A stretch of 33,893 nucleotides of DNA from Candidatus Magasanikbacteria bacterium GW2011_GWA2_56_11 (GTDB lineage Bacteria; Patescibacteriota; Patescibacteriia; Magasanikbacterales; UBA922), in the NCBI GenBank assembly GCA_001004885.1, contig LCRX01000001.1:73849-107741 (forward strand), written 5' to 3'. The position numbers were made by a program, and so were the translations under genes. Each line of letters begins with the position of its first letter. Within the stretch, counting starts at the first letter, position 1. This document shows positions 15,505 through 22,404 of this stretch, piece after piece. The notes beneath the pieces are model-generated. The model made no database searches. It was not told where the DNA came from and was given only the letters and a program-made list of their open reading frames with translations.

Positions 15505-16068
15505 ATGGTTGAAAAAACTTTGCTCAGGGAGAGCTTGCTCTCCGCGGTAACTCTGGATAAGGGAAATTACCGGTATATTTTGCATCCGATAAGCGACGGC
15601 ATACCCCGCCTGTCGCCGGCGCTTTTGGAGGAAACAACAGGAAATTTTGTTCGCCGGCTCAATTGGCAGGAGGCCGACGCGATAGTTACCGTGGAGACAA
15701 TGGGGATACCGGTGGCAACCGCGCTCAGTTTGCGCCTGGGGCTACCGCTCACTGTCATCAGAAAAAGACAGTACGGGCTGCCCGGGGAAACTGCTATCGG
15801 ACAAAATACTGGCTACGGCCGCAGTACGCTGTACATCAACGGCGTGGCCGCCGGCGACAAGGTTTTGTTGATAGATTGCGTTGTCAGCACCGGGGGGACC
15901 CTGATCTCCGTCTTGGGAGGCCTGAAAGACAGGGGAGCGCAAATACTGGATGTGGCCTGTGTTTATGGGAAAGAGGGCGGCAAAGAAAAAGTGTTCGCCG
16001 CGACCGGGCTCCGGGTGAAGACCTTGCTCGATGTCCGAGTTAACGAGGCAGGCGAAGTGCGTCTGTAA
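15505..16068 (+). CDS. Purine phosphoribosyltransferase, archaeal HPRT/APRT-like
   Basis: 187 residues. ILHPISDGIPRLSP, VETMGIPVATALSLRLGLP, IRKRQYGLPGE and LYINGVAAGD closely follow archaeal-type hypoxanthine/adenine phosphoribosyltransferases, which use PRPP to salvage purine bases into nucleotides in the cytoplasm. The PRPP-binding loop reads VLLIDCVVSTGGT, where the family normally has two acidic residues (DD or ED); the second is Cys here. That may weaken or alter activity. It has its own promoter facing the coiled-coil gene, and a HAD phosphatase follows after 78 bases. The base preference (adenine, hypoxanthine or xanthine) cannot be decided from sequence. Confidence 0.82.
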   Translation: MVEKTLLRESLLSAVTLDKGNYRYILHPISDGIPRLSPALLEETTGNFVRRLNWQEADAIVTVETMGIPVATALSLRLGLPLTVIRKRQYGLPGETAIGQNTGYGRSTLYINGVAAGDKVLLIDCVVSTGGTLISVLGGLKDRGAQILDVACVYGKEGGKEKVFAATGLRVKTLLDVRVNEAGEVRL

Positions 16069-16146
16069 GTTTTATCGGGTGGAAAAATTTGCGTGGGTTT
16101 GGAATAAAAAATGCCGGCTACTCCCGTTAACACTGTGTTTACAAAT

Positions 16147-16815
16147 ATGGAAATTAAAGGTTTTCTTTTCGACGTTGACGGCGTCCTCTACGATTCCATG
16201 CCGCAGCACGCCAAGTCGTGGGCGCAGGCCTTTGGGGAGGAGGGGATAAAAGTGCCCGCTAAACATGTATATCTTTGCGAAGGCATGCCGGAAGTGGAAG
16301 CCGCGAAGTACCTGGCGGCCGCCGTCGGCGCCAGGCTGGCCAGAAAAATTTTGGCCAAGGTTGTCGAGCGCAAAAGGGATTTGTACAACGGCTACAAAAA
16401 TCCGGAGTTTGTCCCGGGGGCGGGGGAACTTCTGGCCTACTTGCGCAAACATAAAATCAGGGTGTGCCTGGTAACCGGCTCCCATCAGCTTAAGACGATC
16501 AAGAATATTAAAAAAGATTTTGCCCTCAAAAGAAGCGAGATTGTTACCGGCAAGGACGTATCGCGCGGCAAACCGCACCCCGAGCCGTTTCTCAAAGCCC
16601 TGAAAAAAATCAAGCTGCCGCCGGCTTCGGTCTTGGCCGTTGAAAATGCCCCCTTGGGAATCGAATCGGCCAAGAGAGCCGGGTTGAAATGCGCGGTCCT
16701 GAAGACCGGGCTGATAGCGAAACGCGATTTAAAAAAGTGCGGAGCCGACTGGGTGTTTAAAGATTGCCGCGAACTGCTTCAGGCGATAAAATCCGGGGAT
16801 TTGTTGAAAGCCTGA
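16147..16815 (+). CDS. HAD-superfamily hydrolase (phosphoglycolate/beta-phosphoglucomutase-like)
   Basis: 222 residues. All four HAD motifs are visible: FLFDVDGVLYDS with nucleophile and acid Asp, VCLVTGSHQ, GKPHPEPF with the Lys, and ENAPLGIESAKRAG with the acidic pair replaced by E-N. The helical cap between motifs I and II places it with subfamily I phosphatases and mutases such as phosphoglycolate phosphatase or beta-phosphoglucomutase. An earlier in-frame ATG at 16111 would add 12 residues, but 16147 starts directly before the conserved core and has T at -1 like other genes here. It follows the purine phosphoribosyltransferase, so a nucleotide or sugar-phosphate substrate is possible but unproven. 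Confidence 0.82.
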   Translation: MEIKGFLFDVDGVLYDSMPQHAKSWAQAFGEEGIKVPAKHVYLCEGMPEVEAAKYLAAAVGARLARKILAKVVERKRDLYNGYKNPEFVPGAGELLAYLRKHKIRVCLVTGSHQLKTIKNIKKDFALKRSEIVTGKDVSRGKPHPEPFLKALKKIKLPPASVLAVENAPLGIESAKRAGLKCAVLKTGLIAKRDLKKCGADWVFKDCRELLQAIKSGDLLKA

Positions 16816-16856
16816 TGCCGGCCGGCGGTAAGTTCTTTTAGGATAGCCGCTGGTCG

Positions 16857-16865
16857 TGATATACC
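16857..16865 (+). promoter_or_regulatory. Possible extended -10 promoter for the GT-C-like gene
   Basis: TGA followed by TATACC (16860-16865). The -35 position (TTTAGG at 16837-16842) is weak. Confidence 0.4.
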
Positions 16866-16897
16866 CTTTTTCGGTTTAATTTATTCGTGAAGGAGAC

Positions 16898-18418
16898 ATG
16901 AGGTTAAAGATGCTCAGAGCGCGGATAAAGCAAATTATGGCCGGAATACTCCCGGGCAGGCAATCCGGACGATCCACTTGGCGGAACATAGAACAGGCGA
17001 GGCCGGTCTACTGGCTTGTTTTTTTGGTCATCTTCGGGGCGTTCATCTATCGCGCGGCCCTCGGGCTGTATTTTTTTCAGGACGACTTTGTCTGGATAAG
17101 CCGCGCCAAAGATTTCGCCGCCGACTGGAGGCTGATATTTTCCGCCGATATTTCCGGTTTTTTCATGCCGGTGGTGCACGCTTATTTCGTTTTGGCCTTC
17201 CGACTATTTGGCCTGGAGTCCGGCTGGTATTATGCCGCCAACATCGTCCTGCACGGTCTTAACGCTTTGCTTTTGTTTAAGCTCGTGGATAAGGCGGCCA
17301 AAAGCCGCCGAACAGCCATTTTTTCGGCGCTTTTTTTCCTGTCTTTCCGCTACCCAATGGAGGCCGTGGTCTGGATTAGCGCCGTTACCGAGTTGCTTTC
17401 GGCCGGCTGGCTCTTGGGGATCGGTCTGGCCTGGGTTAGCTATTTGGAATCATCCAAGAGGCGCTGGTACGTTGTCGCTTTGATTTTGACTTTGGGGTTT
17501 CTTTTTACCAAGGAATGGTCGGCGCTTACGGTTCCTTTTTTGGCGTTGCTTGGTACTTGGCGCTTGGCAAACAGCGGCGCCTGGAATCGCGCCAATATCC
17601 GGCGTCTTTTTGTCCGGCTGGCGCCATTTTTGGCGGTGTTCGCCGGATATTTTTGTTTTGAATTTTTTTTGCAGCACCAGCAAAGTCCCCTTATCGCCAA
17701 GGGTTACTATGTTGTCGGGTGGCACGCAGTGCCGAATATCGCCGGCAATTTTTTACTGTCTTTCGTCCCCCTTACCGAAGCGGCGCACCAGTACCCGCGA
17801 CTGTGGCTCACAGCTTCGGCCGCGGCACTGCTCGCGGCCGCCTTTATCGGCGTCCGCAGCTGGCGTAGGCGGCGCGATAGCGCCCCTGCTCTGTGCGCGT
17901 CATGGATAATTATCGCGTTTGTCCCCACTTCTTTTTTTACTTGGGATCCGTTTATCAGCCGCTACGATTACCTTCCGGCCCTCGGCGTGGCAGTTTTTTT
18001 AGCCGTGGTACTTAATTATTTTACCTTTGCCAAGCAAGCCGGTTTGCGCTTTGCGGCCGTATTTTTAGCCGCCGCCTACATAGGCATTAATATCTTTTTT
18101 ATATCCAAAATGACCCGGCTGTACTACGCGCCTGTCCATGCGGAAAACAAAAAATTTACCGAGGCTGTGGCTGCCAAACTGTACAGCCTGAAAGACGCCG
18201 GGACTCTGGGCATATATCCCAATACGCCGCACAAAAGTTTTATACTGCCTGAAGTGCTCCAGGCTTTGTTTGATATTCCACGGAAGAACATCAGGGTGTT
18301 GGCGCCGGAAACGCCGTGCCCGGAGGCAACGGTCTGTTTGCGGTGGGATCCGGAAACAAAGGCAGTCGGTTTATCCACAGCCTTGACCGCTATTGCCGAG
18401 CTCGAGAATACTCTATAA
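16898..18418 (+). CDS. Polytopic membrane protein, GT-C glycosyltransferase-like
   Basis: 506 residues with about ten hydrophobic segments from residue 38 onward. The first loop contains FFQDDFVWISRA, an Asp-Asp site at the place where GT-C enzymes (PMT/ArnT-like, polyprenyl-phosphate-sugar dependent) carry their catalytic acidic residues, and a tail of about 95 residues follows the last helix. This suggests transfer of a sugar from a lipid carrier on the outer face of the membrane, but the acceptor is unknown and the family assignment rests on one motif plus topology. AAGGAG (16890-16895) lies only 2 bases before the ATG, closer than usual. The base before ATG is C, unlike almost all other genes here. 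It ends 38 bases before the GH6 gene. Confidence 0.65.
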   Translation: MRLKMLRARIKQIMAGILPGRQSGRSTWRNIEQARPVYWLVFLVIFGAFIYRAALGLYFFQDDFVWISRAKDFAADWRLIFSADISGFFMPVVHAYFVLAFRLFGLESGWYYAANIVLHGLNALLLFKLVDKAAKSRRTAIFSALFFLSFRYPMEAVVWISAVTELLSAGWLLGIGLAWVSYLESSKRRWYVVALILTLGFLFTKEWSALTVPFLALLGTWRLANSGAWNRANIRRLFVRLAPFLAVFAGYFCFEFFLQHQQSPLIAKGYYVVGWHAVPNIAGNFLLSFVPLTEAAHQYPRLWLTASAAALLAAAFIGVRSWRRRRDSAPALCASWIIIAFVPTSFFTWDPFISRYDYLPALGVAVFLAVVLNYFTFAKQAGLRFAAVFLAAAYIGINIFFISKMTRLYYAPVHAENKKFTEAVAAKLYSLKDAGTLGIYPNTPHKSFILPEVLQALFDIPRKNIRVLAPETPCPEATVCLRWDPETKAVGLSTALTAIAELENTL

Positions 18419-18456
18419 GTAGGGTGGACACACCACTCTCGCATAAGGAGACAGGC

Positions 18457-19818
18457 ATGAGTAGTACGAAGATCGCGATCTGGTTGCTCGCGGCGTGTTT
18501 GGGATGCGACGATTCCTCGTCCCCCCGTTTTCCGCCGTCTTTGGAGATCATCGTAGTACATGATGATGATCCGGACCCGTCCGATGCGACCACGGTGGCG
18601 AACGATCATGACCTCGTGCGGCCGGAGGATGTCGAAGACGCATCCCCAAGCTCTGGGTCGCCGGAAGCCGAAGACACGGGAGACGAACAGAGTGCCGCAG
18701 CTGGCGATGCCGGAAGGGGCTGGGACGCTGAAGATACTGAAGAAGGTATAGACGGAGAGGACGCGGCAGAAGCCGCCGATTACCTGGAACCCACAGGGAC
18801 TGAGGACGCCTTCGAGTCCGAAGATTGGGCTCCCGATGTCTCTCAGCCTGAGAAAGACACGCAAGACGCTGGCGAATCCAACGATGGGACAGAGGACGCC
18901 GTCTCGGAAACGTCGCCGCCCCAGGCTGTGGATTCACTGCCGGGTTCTGTCCTGTTCGGCAATCCAGATTCCCTGGCCGCAGCGTGGGCGACCGGCAATA
19001 CCGATGCCCCGGCCTCCGATTTGCAGGCGATTCACGAGCTGGCCGAAATTCCGACTGCCGCCTGGTTCGGGGCCTGGAATTCCGACCTGGCAAACGAGGT
19101 CGGCAGCTACGTGTCTTTGGCCGATAGTGCCGGCGCCGTGCCGGTGCTGGTAGCCTACCGCTTGTCGTGGTGCAACACTTTTGCCGCCGACGGGTCGGAC
19201 GAAGCTGCCTACCTCTCCTGGATCGAAGAGATGGCCGAGGGTGTCGGCGGCCGGAAGGCCGCGGTGATCCTCGAGCCGGGAGCATTGACCCCGTCCAACC
19301 TTGGCTGCCTGACCGAGGCGGACAAGGGCAAGCAGCTGGCTCTCATTCAATCCGCGGTCAGCCTGCTGAAGCAGCAAGGCGCCTGGGTATACATTGACAC
19401 TGGCCGACCGAAGCTGGACGAGTTGCCGGCTGTTGCCGAGCACCTGGTGGCTGCCGGAGTGGGATCGGCCGACGGATTCGCGGTCAATGTGGCCGGTTTC
19501 GAGACGTCGGACGATAGTATCGTTCTCGGACAGGCGCTGGCCGGCATCATCGCCGGGCATGGATTTGATACTCATTTCGTGATTGACACTGGCCGCAACG
19601 GCAATGGGCCGGAGGGTGGACCGGACAGCTGGTGCAACCCCCCTGGCCGGGCGCTTGGCCATATTCCCACAACCGTAACCGGCGCCCTGCTGGTAGACGC
19701 CTTTTTGTGGGTCAAGCCGCCGGGTGAGTCGGACGGCGAGTGTAACGGCGGCCCGGCCGCCGGTAAGTTCTGGCCGGCGTACGCGCTTGAGCTCATCGCG
19801 AACACCGTCTGGTGGTAG
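18457..19818 (+). CDS. GH6-family glycosidase-like lipoprotein, probably inactive
   Basis: 453 residues. The signal peptide has lipobox LLAAC (Cys14). A D/E-rich disordered linker spans about residues 30-165. The GH6 (cellobiohydrolase/endoglucanase) domain runs to the end, recognised from VGGRKAAVILEPGAL, VNVAGFETSDDS, FVIDTGRNGNGP, SWCNPPGRALG and FLWVKPPGESDG. GH6 inverts beta-1,4-glucosidic bonds. The catalytic acid Asp of EPD is Gly275 here, and the Asp of the RDC motif is absent (SWC, Trp238-Cys239), while Asp314 and Asp426 of the other conserved sites remain. A binding-only role is therefore likely. AAGGAG lies 6 bases before the ATG and fixes this start. The acidic linker resembles Myxococcota-type lipoproteins, suggesting transfer. 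Confidence 0.82.
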   Translation: MSSTKIAIWLLAACLGCDDSSSPRFPPSLEIIVVHDDDPDPSDATTVANDHDLVRPEDVEDASPSSGSPEAEDTGDEQSAAAGDAGRGWDAEDTEEGIDGEDAAEAADYLEPTGTEDAFESEDWAPDVSQPEKDTQDAGESNDGTEDAVSETSPPQAVDSLPGSVLFGNPDSLAAAWATGNTDAPASDLQAIHELAEIPTAAWFGAWNSDLANEVGSYVSLADSAGAVPVLVAYRLSWCNTFAADGSDEAAYLSWIEEMAEGVGGRKAAVILEPGALTPSNLGCLTEADKGKQLALIQSAVSLLKQQGAWVYIDTGRPKLDELPAVAEHLVAAGVGSADGFAVNVAGFETSDDSIVLGQALAGIIAGHGFDTHFVIDTGRNGNGPEGGPDSWCNPPGRALGHIPTTVTGALLVDAFLWVKPPGESDGECNGGPAAGKFWPAYALELIANTVWW

Positions 19819-19993
19819 CCGCCGTTCGCTGCTTCCGCTAGACACGCCGGCGCAATTCCCCTCGCGGTACGTGTGAGGTCGTTATCGTTCTTTCCTTCGG
19901 AGGAAACGTGCCTTCCTCCCGCCAACTGCCATTTTTATATTCTGTTAGAGATGGTTGAAGCGATCGGCTAACTAGAACCCATCTCAAAAATAA

Positions 19994-20112
19994 TTCCGAG
20001 ACAATTTTGGCCTGCTTTGAGCGAAAATTGTCCGGGTTGAGGAGGCATAGTGGTACTATGGCGACGAGAACCGGACAATTTGCAGCCGAAACAGGCCAAA
20101 ATTGAGCCGGAA
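19994..20112. repeat. Long imperfect inverted repeat between the GH6 and YceI genes
   Basis: The gene-free stretch 19819-20147 (329 bases) holds a nested palindrome. The arms are TTCCG/CGGAA (outermost), CAATTTTGGCCTG at 20002-20014 with its complement at 20092-20104, AAATTGTCCGG at 20025-20035 with its complement at 20071-20081, and CATAGT/ACTATG (20046-20051, 20055-20060) around GGT at the tip. Roughly three quarters of the positions in the two halves pair. It looks like two diverged inverted copies of one about 58-base unit, and could be a MITE-like or REP-like element or a structured RNA. The part 19819-19993 shows nothing else. Confidence 0.75.
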
Positions 20113-20132
20113 GTTATCGGTCTTAAAATATT

Positions 20133-20138
20133 TATAAT
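20133..20138 (+). promoter_or_regulatory. -10 box (TATAAT) just before the YceI gene
   Basis: A consensus TATAAT ends 9 bases before ATG 20148, with no good -35 at the usual distance. If used, the transcript would start within about 3 bases of the ATG. Confidence 0.45.
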
Positions 20139-20147
20139 GTTCAAGTT

Positions 20148-20858
20148 ATGAAAACAAAAATTATCGCCATTTTTTTGGTTGTTGCAGCGGTGGCTGCCGG
20201 TTGGGCTTATTTTCGCCTGGGCATAGACGAACCTACCGGGCCGGGAGGGAGCATCTCGGCGCTGGAACAAACCCCGGCTGCACCGGCGAACGCAGTCGAG
20301 GAACAGGTCAGGGCCGGCACGTATGCAGTGTCAGCGGCTGATAGCCGCGTAATTTGGGAGGGGCGCAAAACTCTTATTCAGGACTATGCCGATCGAGGCA
20401 CGCTGGCCGTGAAAGAGGGAGTGCTAACCTTGGACGGCGCCGGAGCAGCCGGCAGGATCGTTTTTGACATGACCTCTATCAAGGCGGCGTCTACGGGCCG
20501 GCAGGCCGGAGAACCAACACTCGAGAAGCATCTGAAGTCGGAAGATTTTTTTGCGGTGGAGAAATTTCCGACGGCAGCATTTGAGCTCACGTCGGCAGAG
20601 CCGGCGGACGCGGCCGACCCCGGCCGCTATCTGCTTCGGGGGAACCTGACCATGAAAGGCCTGACGCGCGAGATCGAGTTTCCGGCGGCCGTTTACATGC
20701 GGGCGGGGACTCTTTACGCCGAAGGGACCGCCACGGTTGACCGCACTCAGTGGGATATTCGTTTTGGTTCCGATAAGTTTTTTGATAACCTGGCTGACAA
20801 TGTCATCGATGACAATTTTACGGTGGCGTTCACGCTCGTGGCTAAAAGCGCACCCTAA
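20148..20858 (+). CDS. YceI-family extracytoplasmic protein
   Basis: 236 residues. A signal anchor (residues 5-22), a Pro/Ala linker, then one YceI domain from about residue 60: GTYAVSAADSRVIWEGRK, a FDMTSIKAAS strand, EKHLKSEDFFAVEKFPTAAF (the family hallmark), GNLTMKGLTREIEF and VDRTQWDIRFGS near the end. YceI domains form a lipocalin-like barrel that binds polyisoprenoid or amphiphilic ligands in the periplasm or outside the cell. That is suggestive given the prenyl synthase operon about 7 kb away, but nothing links the two directly. It is preceded by the inverted-repeat element and a TATAAT box. The start ATG 20148 has T before it and no Shine-Dalgarno sequence. Domain call firm. Confidence 0.9.
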   Translation: MKTKIIAIFLVVAAVAAGWAYFRLGIDEPTGPGGSISALEQTPAAPANAVEEQVRAGTYAVSAADSRVIWEGRKTLIQDYADRGTLAVKEGVLTLDGAGAAGRIVFDMTSIKAASTGRQAGEPTLEKHLKSEDFFAVEKFPTAAFELTSAEPADAADPGRYLLRGNLTMKGLTREIEFPAAVYMRAGTLYAEGTATVDRTQWDIRFGSDKFFDNLADNVIDDNFTVAFTLVAKSAP

Positions 20859-21011
20859 ATACCCCCGTATAGGCGGATACCAAAAAGGGCTGAGACGGTC
20901 TTAATATCCGCTAGTATCTCGAGAGGGATGGTTGCTGGCTTTTAGCTGGGCTGTCTGTTTTGGTTGGCGGCCGGATTTTTGCCTGGCTTCCGGTATGGTC
21001 TGCAGCCATCA

Positions 21012-21040
21012 TTGCCATAAGTGCGTATCTGTAGTAAGCT
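21012..21040 (+). promoter_or_regulatory. Possible promoter of the DEAD-box helicase gene
   Basis: TTGCCA at 21012-21017, a 17-base spacer and TAAGCT at 21035-21040. The predicted start is about 4 bases from ATG 21051. The rest of the 192-base gap from 20859 holds a 7-base inverted repeat (20873-20879 and 20905-20911) of unclear meaning. Confidence 0.35.
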
Positions 21041-21050
21041 ACGCAATATT

Positions 21051-22385
21051 ATGAACCCACAACCCCCCCACCACAGCACGCCGGACGCCGGGACGCCGTC
21101 CACTTTTCACTCCTTGGGCATCGCGAAAAATCTTCTGAACGTTCTCGATAGCGCCAACTTTGTTACCCCGACTCCAATTCAGCAAAAGGCCATACCGGTG
21201 GCCATCGAGGGCAAGGATGTTATCGGCATTGCCCAAACCGGCACGGGTAAGACCCTCGCTTTCGGGATCCCGATGATCCAGCGTCTCGGCCTCCATAAAG
21301 GCCGCGGTTTGGTGATTTTGCCCACGCGCGAGCTGGCCTTGCAGGTAGACGAGACCATCCAGAAGATCGGCCGGTCCCTGGGGTTGCGCACCGCGGTGCT
21401 TATCGGTGGGGAATCTATGGGCAAGCAGATAAATGCCATTAAGAACCGGCCGCATGTTGTCGTCGCCACTCCGGGGCGCTTGATTGACCACCTGAGGCAA
21501 AAGACAGTGGCTCTTAACGAAGTCAATATTCTGGTTCTCGACGAGGCCGACCGCATGTTTGATATGGGCTTCGCTCCGCAGCTCAAACAAATTCTTTCCG
21601 CCGTGCCCAAAGAGCGCCAGACGATGTTGTTCTCGGCGACCATGCCGCCCGAGATCGTCAAAATCGCGACCGCGCACATGTCGTTGCCTCTGCGGGTGGA
21701 AGTGGCTCCGACCGGCACTGCCGCCGAGCGTGTCGAGCAGGAGCTGTTTATTGTCAAACGGGACGAGAAAGGAAGACTGCTGGGAAAATTGCTCACTGAG
21801 TACTCCGGTACCGTACTTGTGTTCTCCCGCACCAAGCATGGGGCCAAGCGCATCACGCGTCTCATCCGCGAGTGGGGGCACACCGCGGCGGAAATTCATT
21901 CGAACCGCTCGCTGGCGCAGCGCAAAGACGCGCTGCAGGGCTTCAAGTCCGGCAAGTACCGGGTGCTGGTAGCCACCGATATCGCGGCGCGCGGCATCGA
22001 CGTGACCGGGATTGAGCTCGTGATCAATTACGATCTGCCGGACAACTCCGAGGATTATGTCCACCGCATTGGCCGCACCGGCCGCGCCGGACGCCATGGC
22101 CGGGCGATTTCATTTGCCGAGCCTGGACAGCGCGATGAGATCAGAAGCATCGAGCGGGTAATTCGCCAACCGCTGCCCCAGTCGAAAATGCCGGAATTGC
22201 CGCCGGCCGTGGACCAGCCGTATCATCCCGAAACGGATCGTCAGCGCGGCGGCGGGCGTCCGGCGCGGTCTTTTGCCGGCCATCACCGGCGGTCGAGCGA
22301 GTCCGGAAGCCGGCCGGCTAAAACCGGACGGCGGCCGTATCGCCATGGGGTCGGGCATTCCCGGCCATCCGGCGCGCGGACTTAG
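21051..22385 (+). CDS. DEAD-box ATP-dependent RNA helicase
   Basis: 444 residues. The Q motif region is TPTPIQQKAIP. Motif I is AQTGTGKT (from residue 61), then PTRELALQ, TPGR, DEAD (164-167), SAT (195-197), then the second RecA domain with VFSRTKHGAKR, VATDIAARGIDV and HRIGRTGRAGR (from 338). A basic Arg/Gly/His-rich tail of about 75 residues probably binds RNA, as in RhlE/CshA-type bacterial helicases that remodel RNA in ribosome assembly or decay. The start is ATG 21051, since the upstream GTG at 21021 adds only 10 unconserved residues. The adaptor gene follows 19 bases later, possibly co-transcribed. RhlE-like is the best subgroup guess. Confidence 0.95.
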   Translation: MNPQPPHHSTPDAGTPSTFHSLGIAKNLLNVLDSANFVTPTPIQQKAIPVAIEGKDVIGIAQTGTGKTLAFGIPMIQRLGLHKGRGLVILPTRELALQVDETIQKIGRSLGLRTAVLIGGESMGKQINAIKNRPHVVVATPGRLIDHLRQKTVALNEVNILVLDEADRMFDMGFAPQLKQILSAVPKERQTMLFSATMPPEIVKIATAHMSLPLRVEVAPTGTAAERVEQELFIVKRDEKGRLLGKLLTEYSGTVLVFSRTKHGAKRITRLIREWGHTAAEIHSNRSLAQRKDALQGFKSGKYRVLVATDIAARGIDVTGIELVINYDLPDNSEDYVHRIGRTGRAGRHGRAISFAEPGQRDEIRSIERVIRQPLPQSKMPELPPAVDQPYHPETDRQRGGGRPARSFAGHHRRSSESGSRPAKTGRRPYRHGVGHSRPSGART

Positions 22386-22404
22386 GGTTTATTGATTATT
22401 GCCT

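Noticed and set aside
18548-19845. Long minus-strand open frames opposite the GH6 gene
   Set aside because: They are Arg/Pro-rich translations typical of the complement of GC-rich coding sequence, and GH6 motifs on the + strand identify the true gene.
20886-20900. GGGCTGAGA resembling the conserved core of a TPP riboswitch
   Set aside because: The partner segment (CCTGATCTGG-like) and the required stems are missing downstream, and the next gene is a helicase, not a thiamin gene.
21039-22097. Long minus-strand open frame opposite the DEAD-box helicase
   Set aside because: It has no recognisable protein motif and is fully explained as the complement of the GC-rich helicase gene, whose motifs are complete.
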